From assembly GCA_937927875.1 (NCBI GenBank), contig CALEYV010000089.1, forward strand, positions 1 through 41,292: 41,292 nucleotides of DNA. Reading direction: 5' to 3'. A program made the translations under genes and the position numbers. The notes below the pieces were generated by a model, which did not search any database, had not been told where the DNA came from, and saw only the letters and a list, made by a program, of their open reading frames with translations. Of this stretch, positions 14,006 through 22,552 are shown piece by piece. The stretch comes from an uncultured Actinomycetes bacterium. Lineage in GTDB: Bacteria; Actinomycetota; Acidimicrobiia; IMCC26256; PALSA-555. Numbering within the stretch: the stretch's first letter is position 1; each line of letters begins with the position of its first letter.

Positions 14006-15523
14006 TCAGGAGCGGGCCCGCACCAGCTCGTAGATCGTGACCCCCCGGACGACCCCGATCGGCCGGTAGTGCTGGGCCACGAACCGCTGGACCGGTGGGA
14101 CGAGCGACAGCGGGTAGTGCCCGTACTTGCGGACGTGGCCGGTGGCGGTGTCGAGGAACAGCCGGGGCGGGTGGGCACGGAGGCTGGCCAGGAAGTCGCG
14201 CAGCGCGCCCGGGGTGGCGTCGTGCAGCCGCTGCGGGCCGTCGGGTCGACCGGCGGTGCGGCCGACGATGAAGTCCGAGAGGACGAGTGCGCCCCCGGGC
14301 GAACGGCCGGACAGCCAGTAGATCTCGGGGAACGATCCCCACACGGTGATGAGGTCGTGCGGCGTCGTGTGCCGTCTCACCGCCGCCACCAGCGGGAAGG
14401 CGCGCTGGTCGATGTTGCTCGGCCCGTGGATGGGGTGCCAGGCCTGCACCCAGTACACCGCCGTCGGGGCGATGACGAGCACGACCAGGACCGCCCGCAG
14501 CCAGGGCCGGAACGACACGATCGCCGGTGCCGCGAGGAGGCAGAGCGGGGGCAGGACCTGGAGCCAGTAGTGCCCGAAGTACCGGAAGCCGACCGCGAAC
14601 GCGACCAGGCCGGTGAGCAGCCACAGCCACAGGTCGAGGTCCTCGCGGTGCCAGCGCCGGCGGACGGCGAGCGCGCACAGGGCGAGGTGCGCGACGACGA
14701 AGAGTTCGACGGCTTGCAGCCCGCGGCCGATGGGGCGCTGGGCCTGGCTGTAGCCGAAGAGGAGCCCGCCGTTCCCCGAGAAGGTCCAGTGGATGAACGG
14801 GCCGAACGGCAGCGCGAGGCCGACGGCCGCGATCGTCGCCAGCGTCACCGCGACGAGGGTCGCGGCGCGCCGGACCCGGTCCGGCGCCGGCCCGTGGAAC
14901 CAGGTCGCGACCGCGGCCGGGACGACGCCGATGACCCATGTCTGGCGGGTGAGGGTCGCGGCCCCGAGGAACAGCCCGGCCCAGGCCGCGCTGCGCCATG
15001 TCCCCCGTCGGGCAGCGACGATGGCGGCGGTTCCCGGCAGCAGCGCGAGGTGGGAGTAGTTGGCGGCCTGCGCGTCGGGCGGGAGGAGCGCCACCGCGCC
15101 CGCGATGAGCAGCCCCGCCGCCCACCAGCCGGCGAGCGGACCGGCTCGACGGCGGACCTCGACCGCCACCAGCAGCGCCGCGCCGGCCAGCTCGAGGGCG
15201 GCGATCACGTGGAGCGGCTCGAGGTGGCGGCTGCCGGTCACCCAGAAGACCAGGCCGTAGAGGAGGGGCGCGAGCGGGGGCTTGCGGTCGATCACGTCTC
15301 GGTAGAGGACGCCGCCGCGCGAGACGACCATGCCCATCGTCGCCAGCGCGCCCTCGTCGGGATCGAAGAGGCCCCGGGAGAGGCCGGGCGCCCGGGCGAG
15401 CAGCGCCGCCGCCACCGCGAGCGCGCCGAAGCCGATGCGCGTGCCCCACGTCCGGGTGCGCGCGGCCCCGCGCCGCGCCTCGACGCGGGTGCGGAGCGAC
15501 GACACCGGATGCGCCTCGGGCAC
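14006..15523 (-). CDS. GT-C fold glycosyltransferase (GT83/ArnT-like)
   Basis: This 505-residue polytopic protein has about ten or more TM helices and the GT-C hallmark acidic motif in the first outer loop, GLFDPDEGALA, followed by RDVIDRKPPLAPLLY. These features match PMT_2/ArnT-like transferases that move sugars from polyprenyl-phosphate donors to lipids or proteins on the outer membrane face. The C-terminal 120 residues form a soluble outer domain (VWGSFPEIYWLSG, FLDTATGHVRKYGHY). The start at 15523 lies 8 nt after the stop of the alpha/beta hydrolase gene, so the two form an operon. Donor and acceptor are unknown. Confidence 0.75.
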   Translation of the reverse strand: MPEAHPVSSLRTRVEARRGAARTRTWGTRIGFGALAVAAALLARAPGLSRGLFDPDEGALATMGMVVSRGGVLYRDVIDRKPPLAPLLYGLVFWVTGSRHLEPLHVIAALELAGAALLVAVEVRRRAGPLAGWWAAGLLIAGAVALLPPDAQAANYSHLALLPGTAAIVAARRGTWRSAAWAGLFLGAATLTRQTWVIGVVPAAVATWFHGPAPDRVRRAATLVAVTLATIAAVGLALPFGPFIHWTFSGNGGLLFGYSQAQRPIGRGLQAVELFVVAHLALCALAVRRRWHREDLDLWLWLLTGLVAFAVGFRYFGHYWLQVLPPLCLLAAPAIVSFRPWLRAVLVVLVIAPTAVYWVQAWHPIHGPSNIDQRAFPLVAAVRRHTTPHDLITVWGSFPEIYWLSGRSPGGALVLSDFIVGRTAGRPDGPQRLHDATPGALRDFLASLRAHPPRLFLDTATGHVRKYGHYPLSLVPPVQRFVAQHYRPIGVVRGVTIYELVRARS

Positions 15524-15531
15524 TGGCCGCG

Positions 15532-16395
15532 TCAGGGCAGCGTCGGTCTGATGTCGTGCTCGAGGAAGTCGATCACGGCCCGCGAGAAGGCGTCGTTCTG
15601 GTCACCGGCGACCATGTGCGCGGCTTCGCCGACGTCGACGAGCTTGGCGCCCGGGATCTGCTCGAGGAAGTCCTGCACCCCCTCCTCGGTGACCACGTCG
15701 CTGAGGAGGCCCCGGACGAGGAGGGTGGGGACCTTGATGTTGCGCAGCGCGGCTTCGAACAGGGCCTGGAAGTCCTCGCGTGGCACCTCGGTGCGGCCGT
15801 GCTCGAGGAACTTCGGGTCCCAGTGCCAGTACCAGCGCCCGTCGCGGCGTTGGCGCAGCACCTTCATCAGCCCGGCCGGGTTCATGCGCTTGGGCCGGTT
15901 CGGCGTATACGCGGCGATGGCGTCGGCCGCGTCGTCGAGGGACGCGAACCCGCCCAGGCCCGAGCTCATGAAGTCGCGGATCCGCTGGATCCCCTCCGGG
16001 TTGCTGCGGTGGGTGATGTCGACGACGACGAGCCCGGTCGACACCACCCGGTCGCTGCCGCCCTCGGCCAGCATCGCCGCCACGCCGCCGAGCGACGCGC
16101 CGACCAGCACCGGAGGTCGGCCCAGCTGGTCGGCGACCGCGACGCAGTCGGCCGCGAACGCGGTGAAGGAGTAGTCGCCGTTCAACGCCCACTCGCTGTC
16201 ACCGTGGCCGCGCAGATCGAGCGACACCGCCTTCCAGCCGCCCGCGGCCAGGGCGCTGGCTGCGCTCCCCCACGCGTGCCGGGTCTGGCCGCCGCCGTGC
16301 ATGAGCAGCACCGGCCACGCCTCGTCGTCGCCCCACACGTCAGCGACGAGGTGGATGCCCTCGAAGCCCTCGAAGCGCACGAGCCTGGGATCCAT
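15532..16395 (-). CDS. Alpha/beta hydrolase
   Basis: This 287-residue protein shows the full alpha/beta hydrolase set: oxyanion segment LLMHGGGQTRHAW, SLDLRGHGDSEW, nucleophile elbow VGASLGG, acid in LLVRGLLSDVV and catalytic His in VGEAAHMV. It resembles the peroxidase/epoxide-hydrolase-like subgroup, but the substrate cannot be assigned. The ATG at 16395 has GGAAGG four bases upstream. The gene precedes the GT-C transferase by 8 nt; it lies divergent from the DsbA-like gene. Confidence 0.8.
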   Translation of the reverse strand: MDPRLVRFEGFEGIHLVADVWGDDEAWPVLLMHGGGQTRHAWGSAASALAAGGWKAVSLDLRGHGDSEWALNGDYSFTAFAADCVAVADQLGRPPVLVGASLGGVAAMLAEGGSDRVVSTGLVVVDITHRSNPEGIQRIRDFMSSGLGGFASLDDAADAIAAYTPNRPKRMNPAGLMKVLRQRRDGRWYWHWDPKFLEHGRTEVPREDFQALFEAALRNIKVPTLLVRGLLSDVVTEEGVQDFLEQIPGAKLVDVGEAAHMVAGDQNDAFSRAVIDFLEHDIRPTLP

Positions 16396-16459
16396 GCGAC
16401 CTTCCGCGCCTCGAGCCGATCCGTCACGGCCGAGCGCGTTCGTCGCCGCGCGCCCCGGC

Positions 16460-16465
16460 TACGTT
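16460..16465 (+). promoter_or_regulatory. Candidate -10 element TACGTT
   Basis: TACGTT lies 31 nt before the GTG start of the DsbA-like gene in the divergent gap with the alpha/beta hydrolase gene. AGAAGGG at 16482-16488 provides the ribosome-binding site. Confidence 0.3.
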
Positions 16466-16496
16466 GGTGGCTCGGGCCGCCAGAAGGGTATGTCGC

Positions 16497-17153
16497 GTGG
16501 AAGCGGTGAAGTTCTATTTCGACCCGCTCTGCCCGTGGTGCTACCAGACGTCGCGGTGGGCCCGGCGCCTCGAGGATCTCGGCGTGCTGGAGCTGGACTG
16601 GGGCGTGTTCTCGCTCGAGGTCGTGAACCTGCCCGAGGACCAGGACCCGCGCCAGATCGACGCCCGATCGGCGCCCGCGCTGCGCACGGCGACGGTGATC
16701 CGCGACCGCGCCGGCTCACCCGCCATCGGGCCGTTCTACGCCGCGCTCGGCCGCCGGATCTGGGAGGAGCCGCCACCCCCGGAGGACATGGCGGTGGCGG
16801 TGAAGGCGGCCCTGGTCGAGGTGGGGCTCGAGCCGGGATGGTGTGACACCGCGATGGCCGACCCGTCGACCTGGGACGCGGTGCTCGCCGAGCACGACGA
16901 GCTCAACGAGCGGACAGGAGCGTTCGGCGTCCCGACCCTCGTCCTCGACGGCGGTCGCGGCCTGGCCATGTTCGGCCCCGTGGTCAGCGAGCTGCCGAGC
17001 GACGAGGACGCGGTGATGCTCTGGCAGCACGCGCACTGGCTGACCCGCTACGGCAACTTCTCGGAGCTGAAGCGCCGGCGGGCGAGCCCACCCGACCTGC
17101 CGACCGCGGCATGGTGGCGCGAGCAGCGAGCGAAGCAGGAGGCGGCGACCTGA
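16497..17153 (+). CDS. DsbA/FrnE-family thioredoxin-fold oxidoreductase
   Basis: This protein of about 218 residues matches the DsbA-like FrnE/2-hydroxychromene-2-carboxylate isomerase group. The motif FYFDPLCPWCYQTSRW gives a CPWC active site at the end of strand one, and FGVPTLVLDGG carries the cis-proline loop. There is no signal peptide, so it is cytoplasmic, in line with FrnE-type proteins used in actinobacterial polyketide or redox chemistry. The GTG at 16497 is chosen because AGAAGGG lies eight bases upstream; the 11 codons before it in frame are not family-like. It converges on the sensor kinase with 12 nt between stops. Confidence 0.8.
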   Translation: MEAVKFYFDPLCPWCYQTSRWARRLEDLGVLELDWGVFSLEVVNLPEDQDPRQIDARSAPALRTATVIRDRAGSPAIGPFYAALGRRIWEEPPPPEDMAVAVKAALVEVGLEPGWCDTAMADPSTWDAVLAEHDELNERTGAFGVPTLVLDGGRGLAMFGPVVSELPSDEDAVMLWQHAHWLTRYGNFSELKRRRASPPDLPTAAWWREQRAKQEAAT

Positions 17154-17165
17154 TCGCCGCTCCCG

Positions 17166-18653
17166 TCAGCGGACCTGGATCTCCGCCACGTTGAGGCACA
17201 TGCCACTCGACGTGTAGCAGCGGCCCGAGGGTGGCGGCAGGTTCGTGATCCAGAGCAGGACGACCCGCACCGGGCCGCTGGGATGGACCTGGAAGTCGGT
17301 GCGCTTCTGGAGGTGCTCGCGGGTCGCGAGTGGCTTGCCCCAGCCCGCGAACTGGGCCGGTGGCGCGGCCGCGGCGTAGATCTGGGCGTTCCAGTCCGTC
17401 TCGAACGTGTCGACGGTGACCAGGCGGATCGTGGTCGGCGAGGCGAGGGTGACGTAGACGCCGACGCCGGGCTTGGAGTTTCCGAGGTTGCGCGACGAGT
17501 AGGTCTCGGTCGTCCACGCGGTGAGGGGGTTGTGATCCCGCACCAGGTCCACGCGGGTGGGGTCCTCGACACCATCGCCGAGCGGGTCGTAGTCCTTCGC
17601 CGCGACGAGTCGCAACGGCGCGGTCGAGGTGGCGACGGTGGACGAGCCCTGGTCGCGCAGCAGCAGGTAGGCGGCGGCGCCGGCGGCGGCGAGCAGCGCC
17701 ACGAGCAGGAGGACACCAACGCACCCGCGCCGCTTCCGGGGCTGCGGCTGCACCGGCAACGGCGCGGGCCGAGGCGGCGTCGGCGCGCTCTGCAGGACGC
17801 CGGTGATCTCGTTCGGCGCGGTCAGGTCGCGATGGTCATCGGCGTGCTCGAGTGCGGCCGCGAGCGCGCCGGCGGTCGGGTAGCGCTGGGCCGGGTCGAC
17901 GGCCAGGCAGCGGTCCACCACTGCCGCGACGCCAGCGGGCGTGCCCGGCGGCAGCGGCTCGGGGGTGGTGGTGAGGCGGGCCAGCGCGACCCCCATCTCG
18001 GTCTCGCCGCGGAACGGCAGCCGGCCGGTGAGCATCTCGTAGAGGAGGAGGCCTGTCGCGTACTGGTCGGCCCGGGCGTCGACCGGGTCGCCGTTCACCT
18101 GCTCGGGCGCGAGGTAGCGGGCGGTCCCGAGGATCGTCCCGGTGCTCGTCAGGTCGTGGTCGAACTGGGCGGCCTTGGCGATGCCGAAGTCGGTGACCTT
18201 GACCCGGCCGTCGGTCGCCACCAGCACGTTCGCCGGCTTGATGTCGCGGTGGATGATGCCGCTGCGGTGGGCGCGCGCCAACGCTCGGGCGACATCGGCC
18301 GCGATTCGAACTGCCTCGTCGGTGGAGAGCCGGCTCCGCTCGTCGAGGAGGCGGCGCACGTCGCGGCCGTTGACGTACTCCATGACGATGTAGGCGACGC
18401 CGTCGTCGTCGCCGGTATCGTAGATCGCGACGATGTGCGGGTCCTCGATGCTCGCCGAGGAGACCGCCTCGTCACGAAACCGGACTCGCAGCGATTCGTC
18501 CGCCGCCAGATGGGAATGCAGGGTCTTCACCGCCACGCGGCGGGCGAGCAGGGTGTCCTCGCCGAGCCATACGGAGGCCATGCCGCCCCGCGCGATCAGC
18601 TCCTGCAGCCGGTAGCGGCCGCCGAGGACTCGCTCGGGCTCCGGGGGCAGCAT
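17166..18653 (-). CDS. PknB-type Ser/Thr kinase with discoidin-like outer domain
   Basis: This 495-residue receptor kinase has a canonical N-terminal catalytic domain (GGMASVWLGED glycine loop, VAVKTL lysine, HRDIKPANVLV, TDFGIAKA, APEQ). A basic PRKRRG segment and a single TM helix (VGVLLLVALLAAAGAAAYLLL) follow near residue 310. The outer region of about 160 residues (DYDPLGDGVEDPTRVDLVRDHN, ending with VLLWITNLPPP and VAEIQVR) resembles a galactose-binding/discoidin jelly roll with two cysteines, as seen in MviN-type mycobacterial proteins. It may sense glycans or cell-wall precursors. The ATG at 18653 lies 8 nt after a TAGCGT hexamer and 11 nt after the PAP2 stop. Confidence 0.85.
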   Translation of the reverse strand: MLPPEPERVLGGRYRLQELIARGGMASVWLGEDTLLARRVAVKTLHSHLAADESLRVRFRDEAVSSASIEDPHIVAIYDTGDDDGVAYIVMEYVNGRDVRRLLDERSRLSTDEAVRIAADVARALARAHRSGIIHRDIKPANVLVATDGRVKVTDFGIAKAAQFDHDLTSTGTILGTARYLAPEQVNGDPVDARADQYATGLLLYEMLTGRLPFRGETEMGVALARLTTTPEPLPPGTPAGVAAVVDRCLAVDPAQRYPTAGALAAALEHADDHRDLTAPNEITGVLQSAPTPPRPAPLPVQPQPRKRRGCVGVLLLVALLAAAGAAAYLLLRDQGSSTVATSTAPLRLVAAKDYDPLGDGVEDPTRVDLVRDHNPLTAWTTETYSSRNLGNSKPGVGVYVTLASPTTIRLVTVDTFETDWNAQIYAAAAPPAQFAGWGKPLATREHLQKRTDFQVHPSGPVRVVLLWITNLPPPSGRCYTSSGMCLNVAEIQVR

Positions 18654-18661
18654 GTGCGTGC

Positions 18662-18667
18662 ACGCTA
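18662..18667 (-). promoter_or_regulatory. Candidate -10 hexamer TAGCGT of the sensor kinase
   Basis: On the minus strand TAGCGT ends 8 nt before the kinase ATG, giving a nearly leaderless transcript. Its first three bases are also the TAG stop codon of the PAP2 gene, so a kinase-only promoter may be built into the end of the upstream gene. Confidence 0.4.
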
Positions 18668-19591
18668 CCGACCCGGTCGGCCTCCGCTCTCGTCACGCTC
18701 GAGCACCAGCACGCGAGGTCGGTGCACGGTCGTCGACCATCGCCGCCACGCGCTGGTGGCGACGGCGACGATCCCCCAGGCGAGGAACGCGGCGGCGACA
18801 CCGGCGACGGCGTCGAGCACCCAGTGGTTGGCGGTGACGATGACGGCGACGAACATGGCCGCCGGGTACAGCGCCACCAGGAGCCGGGTCGACCGGCGAC
18901 GCAGCATCGACCCCAGGGCCAGCGCGGCCCACACGGCCCACGCCACGTGGAGACTCGGCATGGCGGCGTACGGGTTCGTCCCGGCGATCGACGTCCTGCC
19001 CGAGGCGCTCACACCCGCGATCGGCGTGTGGCCCACGCTGAGGTATCCGTGCGAGGTGTCGACGAGCCCGCTCCCCGGCATGAGCCGCGGCGGCCCGGTC
19101 GGGAAGAGCCAGAAGCAGAGCACCCCGATCGTCAGCAGGACGAAGAAGGCGTTGCGCCACTGGCGGTAGCGCGCTGGCGCGTGCCGGTACAGCAGCCAGA
19201 GGACCACCGGCGGCACCGCGAGGTGGGTGAGGGTGTAGCAGAGGTTGCACGCGCTCACGAGCCACGGCCATGACAGCACGGTCTGCTGGATGACGCGCTC
19301 GGCGTGGATCCCGAGGAAGCGCTCGATGGCGTTGACCTGACCGGCATGGGCCAGCGCGGCGGCCCTCGACCCGGTCGCGCCGGCGCGGAGCGCGTCGTAG
19401 AGCGCGTACCCCCACAGCAGCACGACGACCTGGAACAGGCCGGCGTGCACGATCGTGACGTCGGACCGCCGAGCGGAGGAGAAGGCGGGGGCCGCGGCCC
19501 GGGCCGCCACGCCCTCCGCGTCGCCGGGTGCCAGCGTCGCCAGCCCCACCGCCGGGTGGCGAGCCGCGGCGCCGCTGGGCCAGAGATCCAC
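18665..19591 (-). CDS. PAP2-superfamily membrane phosphatase/transferase
   Basis: This 308-residue polytopic protein matches the PAP2_3 (inositol-phosphotransferase/Aur1-like) group. Conserved motifs are WGYALYDALRAG, GPPRLMPG, PYAAMPSLHVAWAVW and ANHWVLDAVAG, the latter two holding the catalytic histidines. Such proteins act on phosphatidyl or polyprenyl phosphates at the outer membrane face. About 45 soluble residues precede the first helix, and the true start could be internal. It lies 51 nt after DUF1254 and 11 nt before the sensor kinase on the same strand. Confidence 0.8.
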   Translation of the reverse strand: MDLWPSGAAARHPAVGLATLAPGDAEGVAARAAAPAFSSARRSDVTIVHAGLFQVVVLLWGYALYDALRAGATGSRAAALAHAGQVNAIERFLGIHAERVIQQTVLSWPWLVSACNLCYTLTHLAVPPVVLWLLYRHAPARYRQWRNAFFVLLTIGVLCFWLFPTGPPRLMPGSGLVDTSHGYLSVGHTPIAGVSASGRTSIAGTNPYAAMPSLHVAWAVWAALALGSMLRRRSTRLLVALYPAAMFVAVIVTANHWVLDAVAGVAAAFLAWGIVAVATSAWRRWSTTVHRPRVLVLERDESGGRPGR

Positions 19592-19642
19592 GCCGTGGGA
19601 TCGACCGCCGACCCGGTCAACCTGAGCGGCGAGCGATCGCAG

Positions 19643-21061
19643 CTAGGAGGGCTGGATCCCCGGTGGTGTCCAGGCCCCTCGGAGGATGGCGCCGGTCGGC
19701 AGGTAGGCGCGCAGCACCAGGTTGAATCCGCCGGTGGGGGCGGGCAGCCAGTTGGCCTCGTGGCCTGCCGGTGGCTGGTTCGCCACGTAGACGTCGAGGG
19801 ACCCGTCGGGGCCGCGGACCAGGCCCGGCGTCCGGTCCCCGATCTCGTACCGATTGCTCGCGTTCGCGACCAGGAAGTGGTCCGGGCCGTACAACGTGAC
19901 CGACCAGAACCCTCGAGGGTCCACCGGCGGGAGCTGGCCCGGTCCGAAGTGGATCACGTACGTCCGCCCAGCGGCGAGCGGGCTCCCGTTCGCGTCGGTG
20001 CTCGCGAAGTAGTAGACGGACTCGGCGGGGGCGTTGGCGCCGAGTCCCACCGCGGCCACCGTGGCCCGCGCCAGGTAGCTGGTGCCGTAGGTGCCGATCG
20101 CGCGCAGTCGCGACCACCCGTCGCGCGTCGTGGACAGCGGGCCGCGGGTCCCAAGGATGAGCTGCGACGCCGCGCCCTGGCTCTGCTCGACGGTGGTCTG
20201 CGCGGCCGGGCTCAGCGGCGCGAGACCGGGGCCGATGCCGCCCCGCGCCAGGTCGGCGACGATGGGCCGGTCGCGGGGCAGCGGGGGATCAGCGGCCATG
20301 GCGGCGGTCAAGTCGCTGACGAAGGTCGACGGCGATGACGCCGGCGGCGGGCACGTCCGAGGACTTCGCGGGGCGGGCGCCGTCGTCGCCAGCGGCTCCA
20401 GGACGTACCGGCGCTGCTCCGCGGCCGCAGCCGGCTGGTCGTTCGGTCCCGTGACGAGCGTGCGCCCGATGGCCCACACGTCGGGCGTCGGCGAGTCGAT
20501 GCGCTGGATACCGGCCGGCAGTCGACCGTGCCAGCCCGGTCCGACGATCGCGTAGGCACCCGCCCGACCGCCGTTCGTCCGAGTCCCGACGTTGGCGATC
20601 GTGTTTGTGTACATGTCGAGGAGCTGGAACCCGTAGTAGCGATCCGTGACGTTCGGGACCCGCAGGACCATCGGGCCGCCCCGGAGATCGAGCGCCGCGG
20701 TCGAGTACAGCGTGTCGGCGTTCGGCGTGACGACGACGCGTGAGGTGGGCCCGAACAGGGACGGGACGTTCAGCAGCGTGTTCACCCGGATGATGCACAG
20801 CAGCTGGGCCCGGGTCCGCTGCATGATGACCAGGGGCGACCCCCAGACGTAGGCCTCGAACCCGGCTTCGTACCGGCGCCGGTCGGTCCCGGGCCCGGCT
20901 CCGCGAGCGGCGGCGGCCGCCGCGGCCCGCAGCGCGGCCGTCCCGTCGGCCACCGGAACCGCCGTCCTGGCACCGGTCGCTCCCGTCGCCGCGACGAGCG
21001 CGACCGCGGCGGCGAGCACCGCACCGGTGATGCCCCGGCGGGCCCGAGTGGTCGCGCTCAT
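19643..21061 (-). CDS. Secreted DUF1254/DUF1214 protein
   Basis: This protein of about 472 residues has a signal peptide (RRGITGAVLAAAVALVAATG) and the two-domain DUF1254-DUF1214 arrangement. DUF1254 shows YEAGFEAYVWGSPLVIMQRTR, NADTLYSTAALDLRGGPMVL and YGFQLLDMYTN. DUF1214 shows GSPLAAGRTYVIHF, PRGFWSVTLYGPDHFLV and NWLPAPTGGFNLVLRAYLP. The family is widespread, exported and of unknown activity. The ATG at 21061 (MSATTRARRG) is favoured over a longer frame because it lies 4 nt after the stop of the 53-residue gene. A Pro/Ser-rich insertion near residues 240-265 separates the halves. Confidence 0.8.
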   Translation of the reverse strand: MSATTRARRGITGAVLAAAVALVAATGATGARTAVPVADGTAALRAAAAAAARGAGPGTDRRRYEAGFEAYVWGSPLVIMQRTRAQLLCIIRVNTLLNVPSLFGPTSRVVVTPNADTLYSTAALDLRGGPMVLRVPNVTDRYYGFQLLDMYTNTIANVGTRTNGGRAGAYAIVGPGWHGRLPAGIQRIDSPTPDVWAIGRTLVTGPNDQPAAAAEQRRYVLEPLATTAPAPRSPRTCPPPASSPSTFVSDLTAAMAADPPLPRDRPIVADLARGGIGPGLAPLSPAAQTTVEQSQGAASQLILGTRGPLSTTRDGWSRLRAIGTYGTSYLARATVAAVGLGANAPAESVYYFASTDANGSPLAAGRTYVIHFGPGQLPPVDPRGFWSVTLYGPDHFLVANASNRYEIGDRTPGLVRGPDGSLDVYVANQPPAGHEANWLPAPTGGFNLVLRAYLPTGAILRGAWTPPGIQPS

Positions 21062-21065
21062 CTCG

Positions 21066-21227
21066 TCAGCGGTACCCGTGGGCGCGCGCGGCTTGTCCCT
21101 GGCGGGTAGCACGAGCGTGCGCCGCCTCCCGGCTGCGGGCGTCGTTCGCCGTGTACCGGTACTTCGTCCCGTGCTTGCCCCACCGGTAGAAGGGACCGAC
21201 CCGGTCCTTGCCGCGCTCGACGGGCAT
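21066..21227 (-). CDS. 53-residue conserved-type basic protein
   Basis: This encodes a 53-residue Arg/Lys-rich soluble protein beginning MPVERGKDRVGPFYRWGK, with GTKYRYTAND and ARSREAAHARA further on. The aromatic/basic pattern resembles small bacterial and archaeal proteins of unknown function. Evidence for translation is strong: GAAGGAG six bases upstream of the ATG, and a stop 4 nt before the DUF1254 start. No catalytic motif is visible; nucleic-acid binding is conceivable from its charge but not shown. Confidence 0.7.
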   Translation of the reverse strand: MPVERGKDRVGPFYRWGKHGTKYRYTANDARSREAAHARATRQGQAARAHGYR

Positions 21228-21265
21228 GGCGGTCTCCTTCGGACGGGCCGGTCGCGACTGGCCAG

Positions 21266-22456
21266 TTACGGAGTCGCGTTCGGCGTGAACACGACCTTGA
21301 TCGAGCCGCTGCCTCGATCGAGCGCGGTCTCGATCGCCTCGCGGTAGGCATCGAGCGGGAACCGGTGGGTGATGACCACGTCGTCGGGCAGGCCGCCCTC
21401 GGCCAGGATCTCCAGGGCCCGATCGATCGAATGCCGGGTCGGGCCGCCGTCCCGGTCGGGGTCGGTGGAGTGACGGACTGCGCCCACCAGCGCCGCTTCC
21501 TTCCACCACACCGGGGTCAGGTCGTACTCGGCCATCGACGCGGCGCCGAGCAGCAGCACCTGCCCGCGGTTGTCGACGGCTCGGAGCGCGTCGTTGACGG
21601 TGCCCGGGTAGCCGACCGCGTCGACGACGTACGGGAACCCGCCGACGAGCATGGCTCGCTTGCCCTGTCCGGAGACCCGAGCGCCACTGGCCGCCGCGAG
21701 TGCCTCGAAGTGGGAGCGGTCCGGCGCGTCGATGACGACGTGGTCGACGCCGAGCGCCTCCGCGGCCCGGGCCTGGTGGGCGTGCCGCGCGAGGACCGTG
21801 ATCTCCGACGTCGGGCACACGGCGCGCAGCGCGGCGACGCTGGCGAGGCCGATGATCGCGGCGCCGATGACGAGGACCGGGTCGCCGTCGGCCGGCCGGG
21901 CTCGCAATAGTCCGTGCAACGCGATGGACAGCGGCTCGTGGAGGCTGACCGCGCCGTCGGGCACCGCGTCGGGGACCGGGAACAGCATCGACGAGTGCGC
22001 GACGAGCTGCTCGGCCCAGCCGCCGCCCAGGTCGCTCGTGAACCCGAGCGCGGTCCCCGGGGTGAGCACCCCGCTCCCGGCGTTGTGGCACGAGGACGGC
22101 CAGCCCGCGGCGCAGGCGCGGCACGGCGGGTCGATGCCTCGGGCCTCGCAGTTGATGTCGGGGTTGACCGCGACGCGGGTTCCCACCGCGACGTCGCAGT
22201 CGGGGCCGGCCTCGACGACGGTCCCGCCGATCTCATGGCCGAGCACGAACGGGAACGCCCGGGCCAGCGGGACCAGCGTCGGTGACGGACCCATGTTGTT
22301 GCTGAAGAGGTGCAGGTCGCTGCCGCAGATCCCACCGACGTTGACCTCGACGCGCGCCCAGGCCCGCCCCGGCAGCGCCGGCTCGTCGGCCTCGATGAGG
22401 GAGGCCGGGAAGCTGGGGTCGGCGAGGTCGTACTGGACGGCGCGCAGAGCGAACAA
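21266..22456 (-). CDS. Zinc-dependent medium-chain alcohol dehydrogenase
   Basis: This protein of about 395 residues belongs to the zinc MDR family. The catalytic zinc site is visible as ICGSDLH and GHEIGG, and the structural zinc cluster as four Cys between NCEARG and SSCHN. The Rossmann segment is VLVIGAAIIGLASVAALRA, and EPLSIALHG is typical of threonine/sorbitol dehydrogenase-like members. The start is uncertain: TTG at 22456 is annotated, but CTG at 22447 would give the family-like MRAVQYDLA and lies 7 nt after a TAGGTT hexamer. It is divergent from a quinone oxidoreductase. Confidence 0.8.
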   Translation of the reverse strand: MFALRAVQYDLADPSFPASLIEADEPALPGRAWARVEVNVGGICGSDLHLFSNNMGPSPTLVPLARAFPFVLGHEIGGTVVEAGPDCDVAVGTRVAVNPDINCEARGIDPPCRACAAGWPSSCHNAGSGVLTPGTALGFTSDLGGGWAEQLVAHSSMLFPVPDAVPDGAVSLHEPLSIALHGLLRARPADGDPVLVIGAAIIGLASVAALRAVCPTSEITVLARHAHQARAAEALGVDHVVIDAPDRSHFEALAAASGARVSGQGKRAMLVGGFPYVVDAVGYPGTVNDALRAVDNRGQVLLLGAASMAEYDLTPVWWKEAALVGAVRHSTDPDRDGGPTRHSIDRALEILAEGGLPDDVVITHRFPLDAYREAIETALDRGSGSIKVVFTPNATP

Positions 22457-22460
22457 CCTA
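22455..22460 (-). promoter_or_regulatory. Candidate -10 hexamer TAGGTT of the zinc dehydrogenase
   Basis: TAGGTT on the minus strand ends 7 nt before CTG at 22447, which would begin MRAVQYD. If this is the promoter, the TTG at 22456 lies inside it and cannot be the start. Confidence 0.35.
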
Positions 22461-22552
22461 CGTCGCCCGACCGCGGCACTTGCTCCGCCGCCCGCTCCGC
22501 GGCGAGCCTCTGGTCCCACCGCGTCGCCGGAGGACAGGGAGAGGATCGGCTC

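Noticed and set aside
14069..16174. 701-residue plus-strand open frame
   Set aside because: It is antisense to the GT-C and alpha/beta hydrolase genes, both of which have clear motifs; no domain is visible in this frame.
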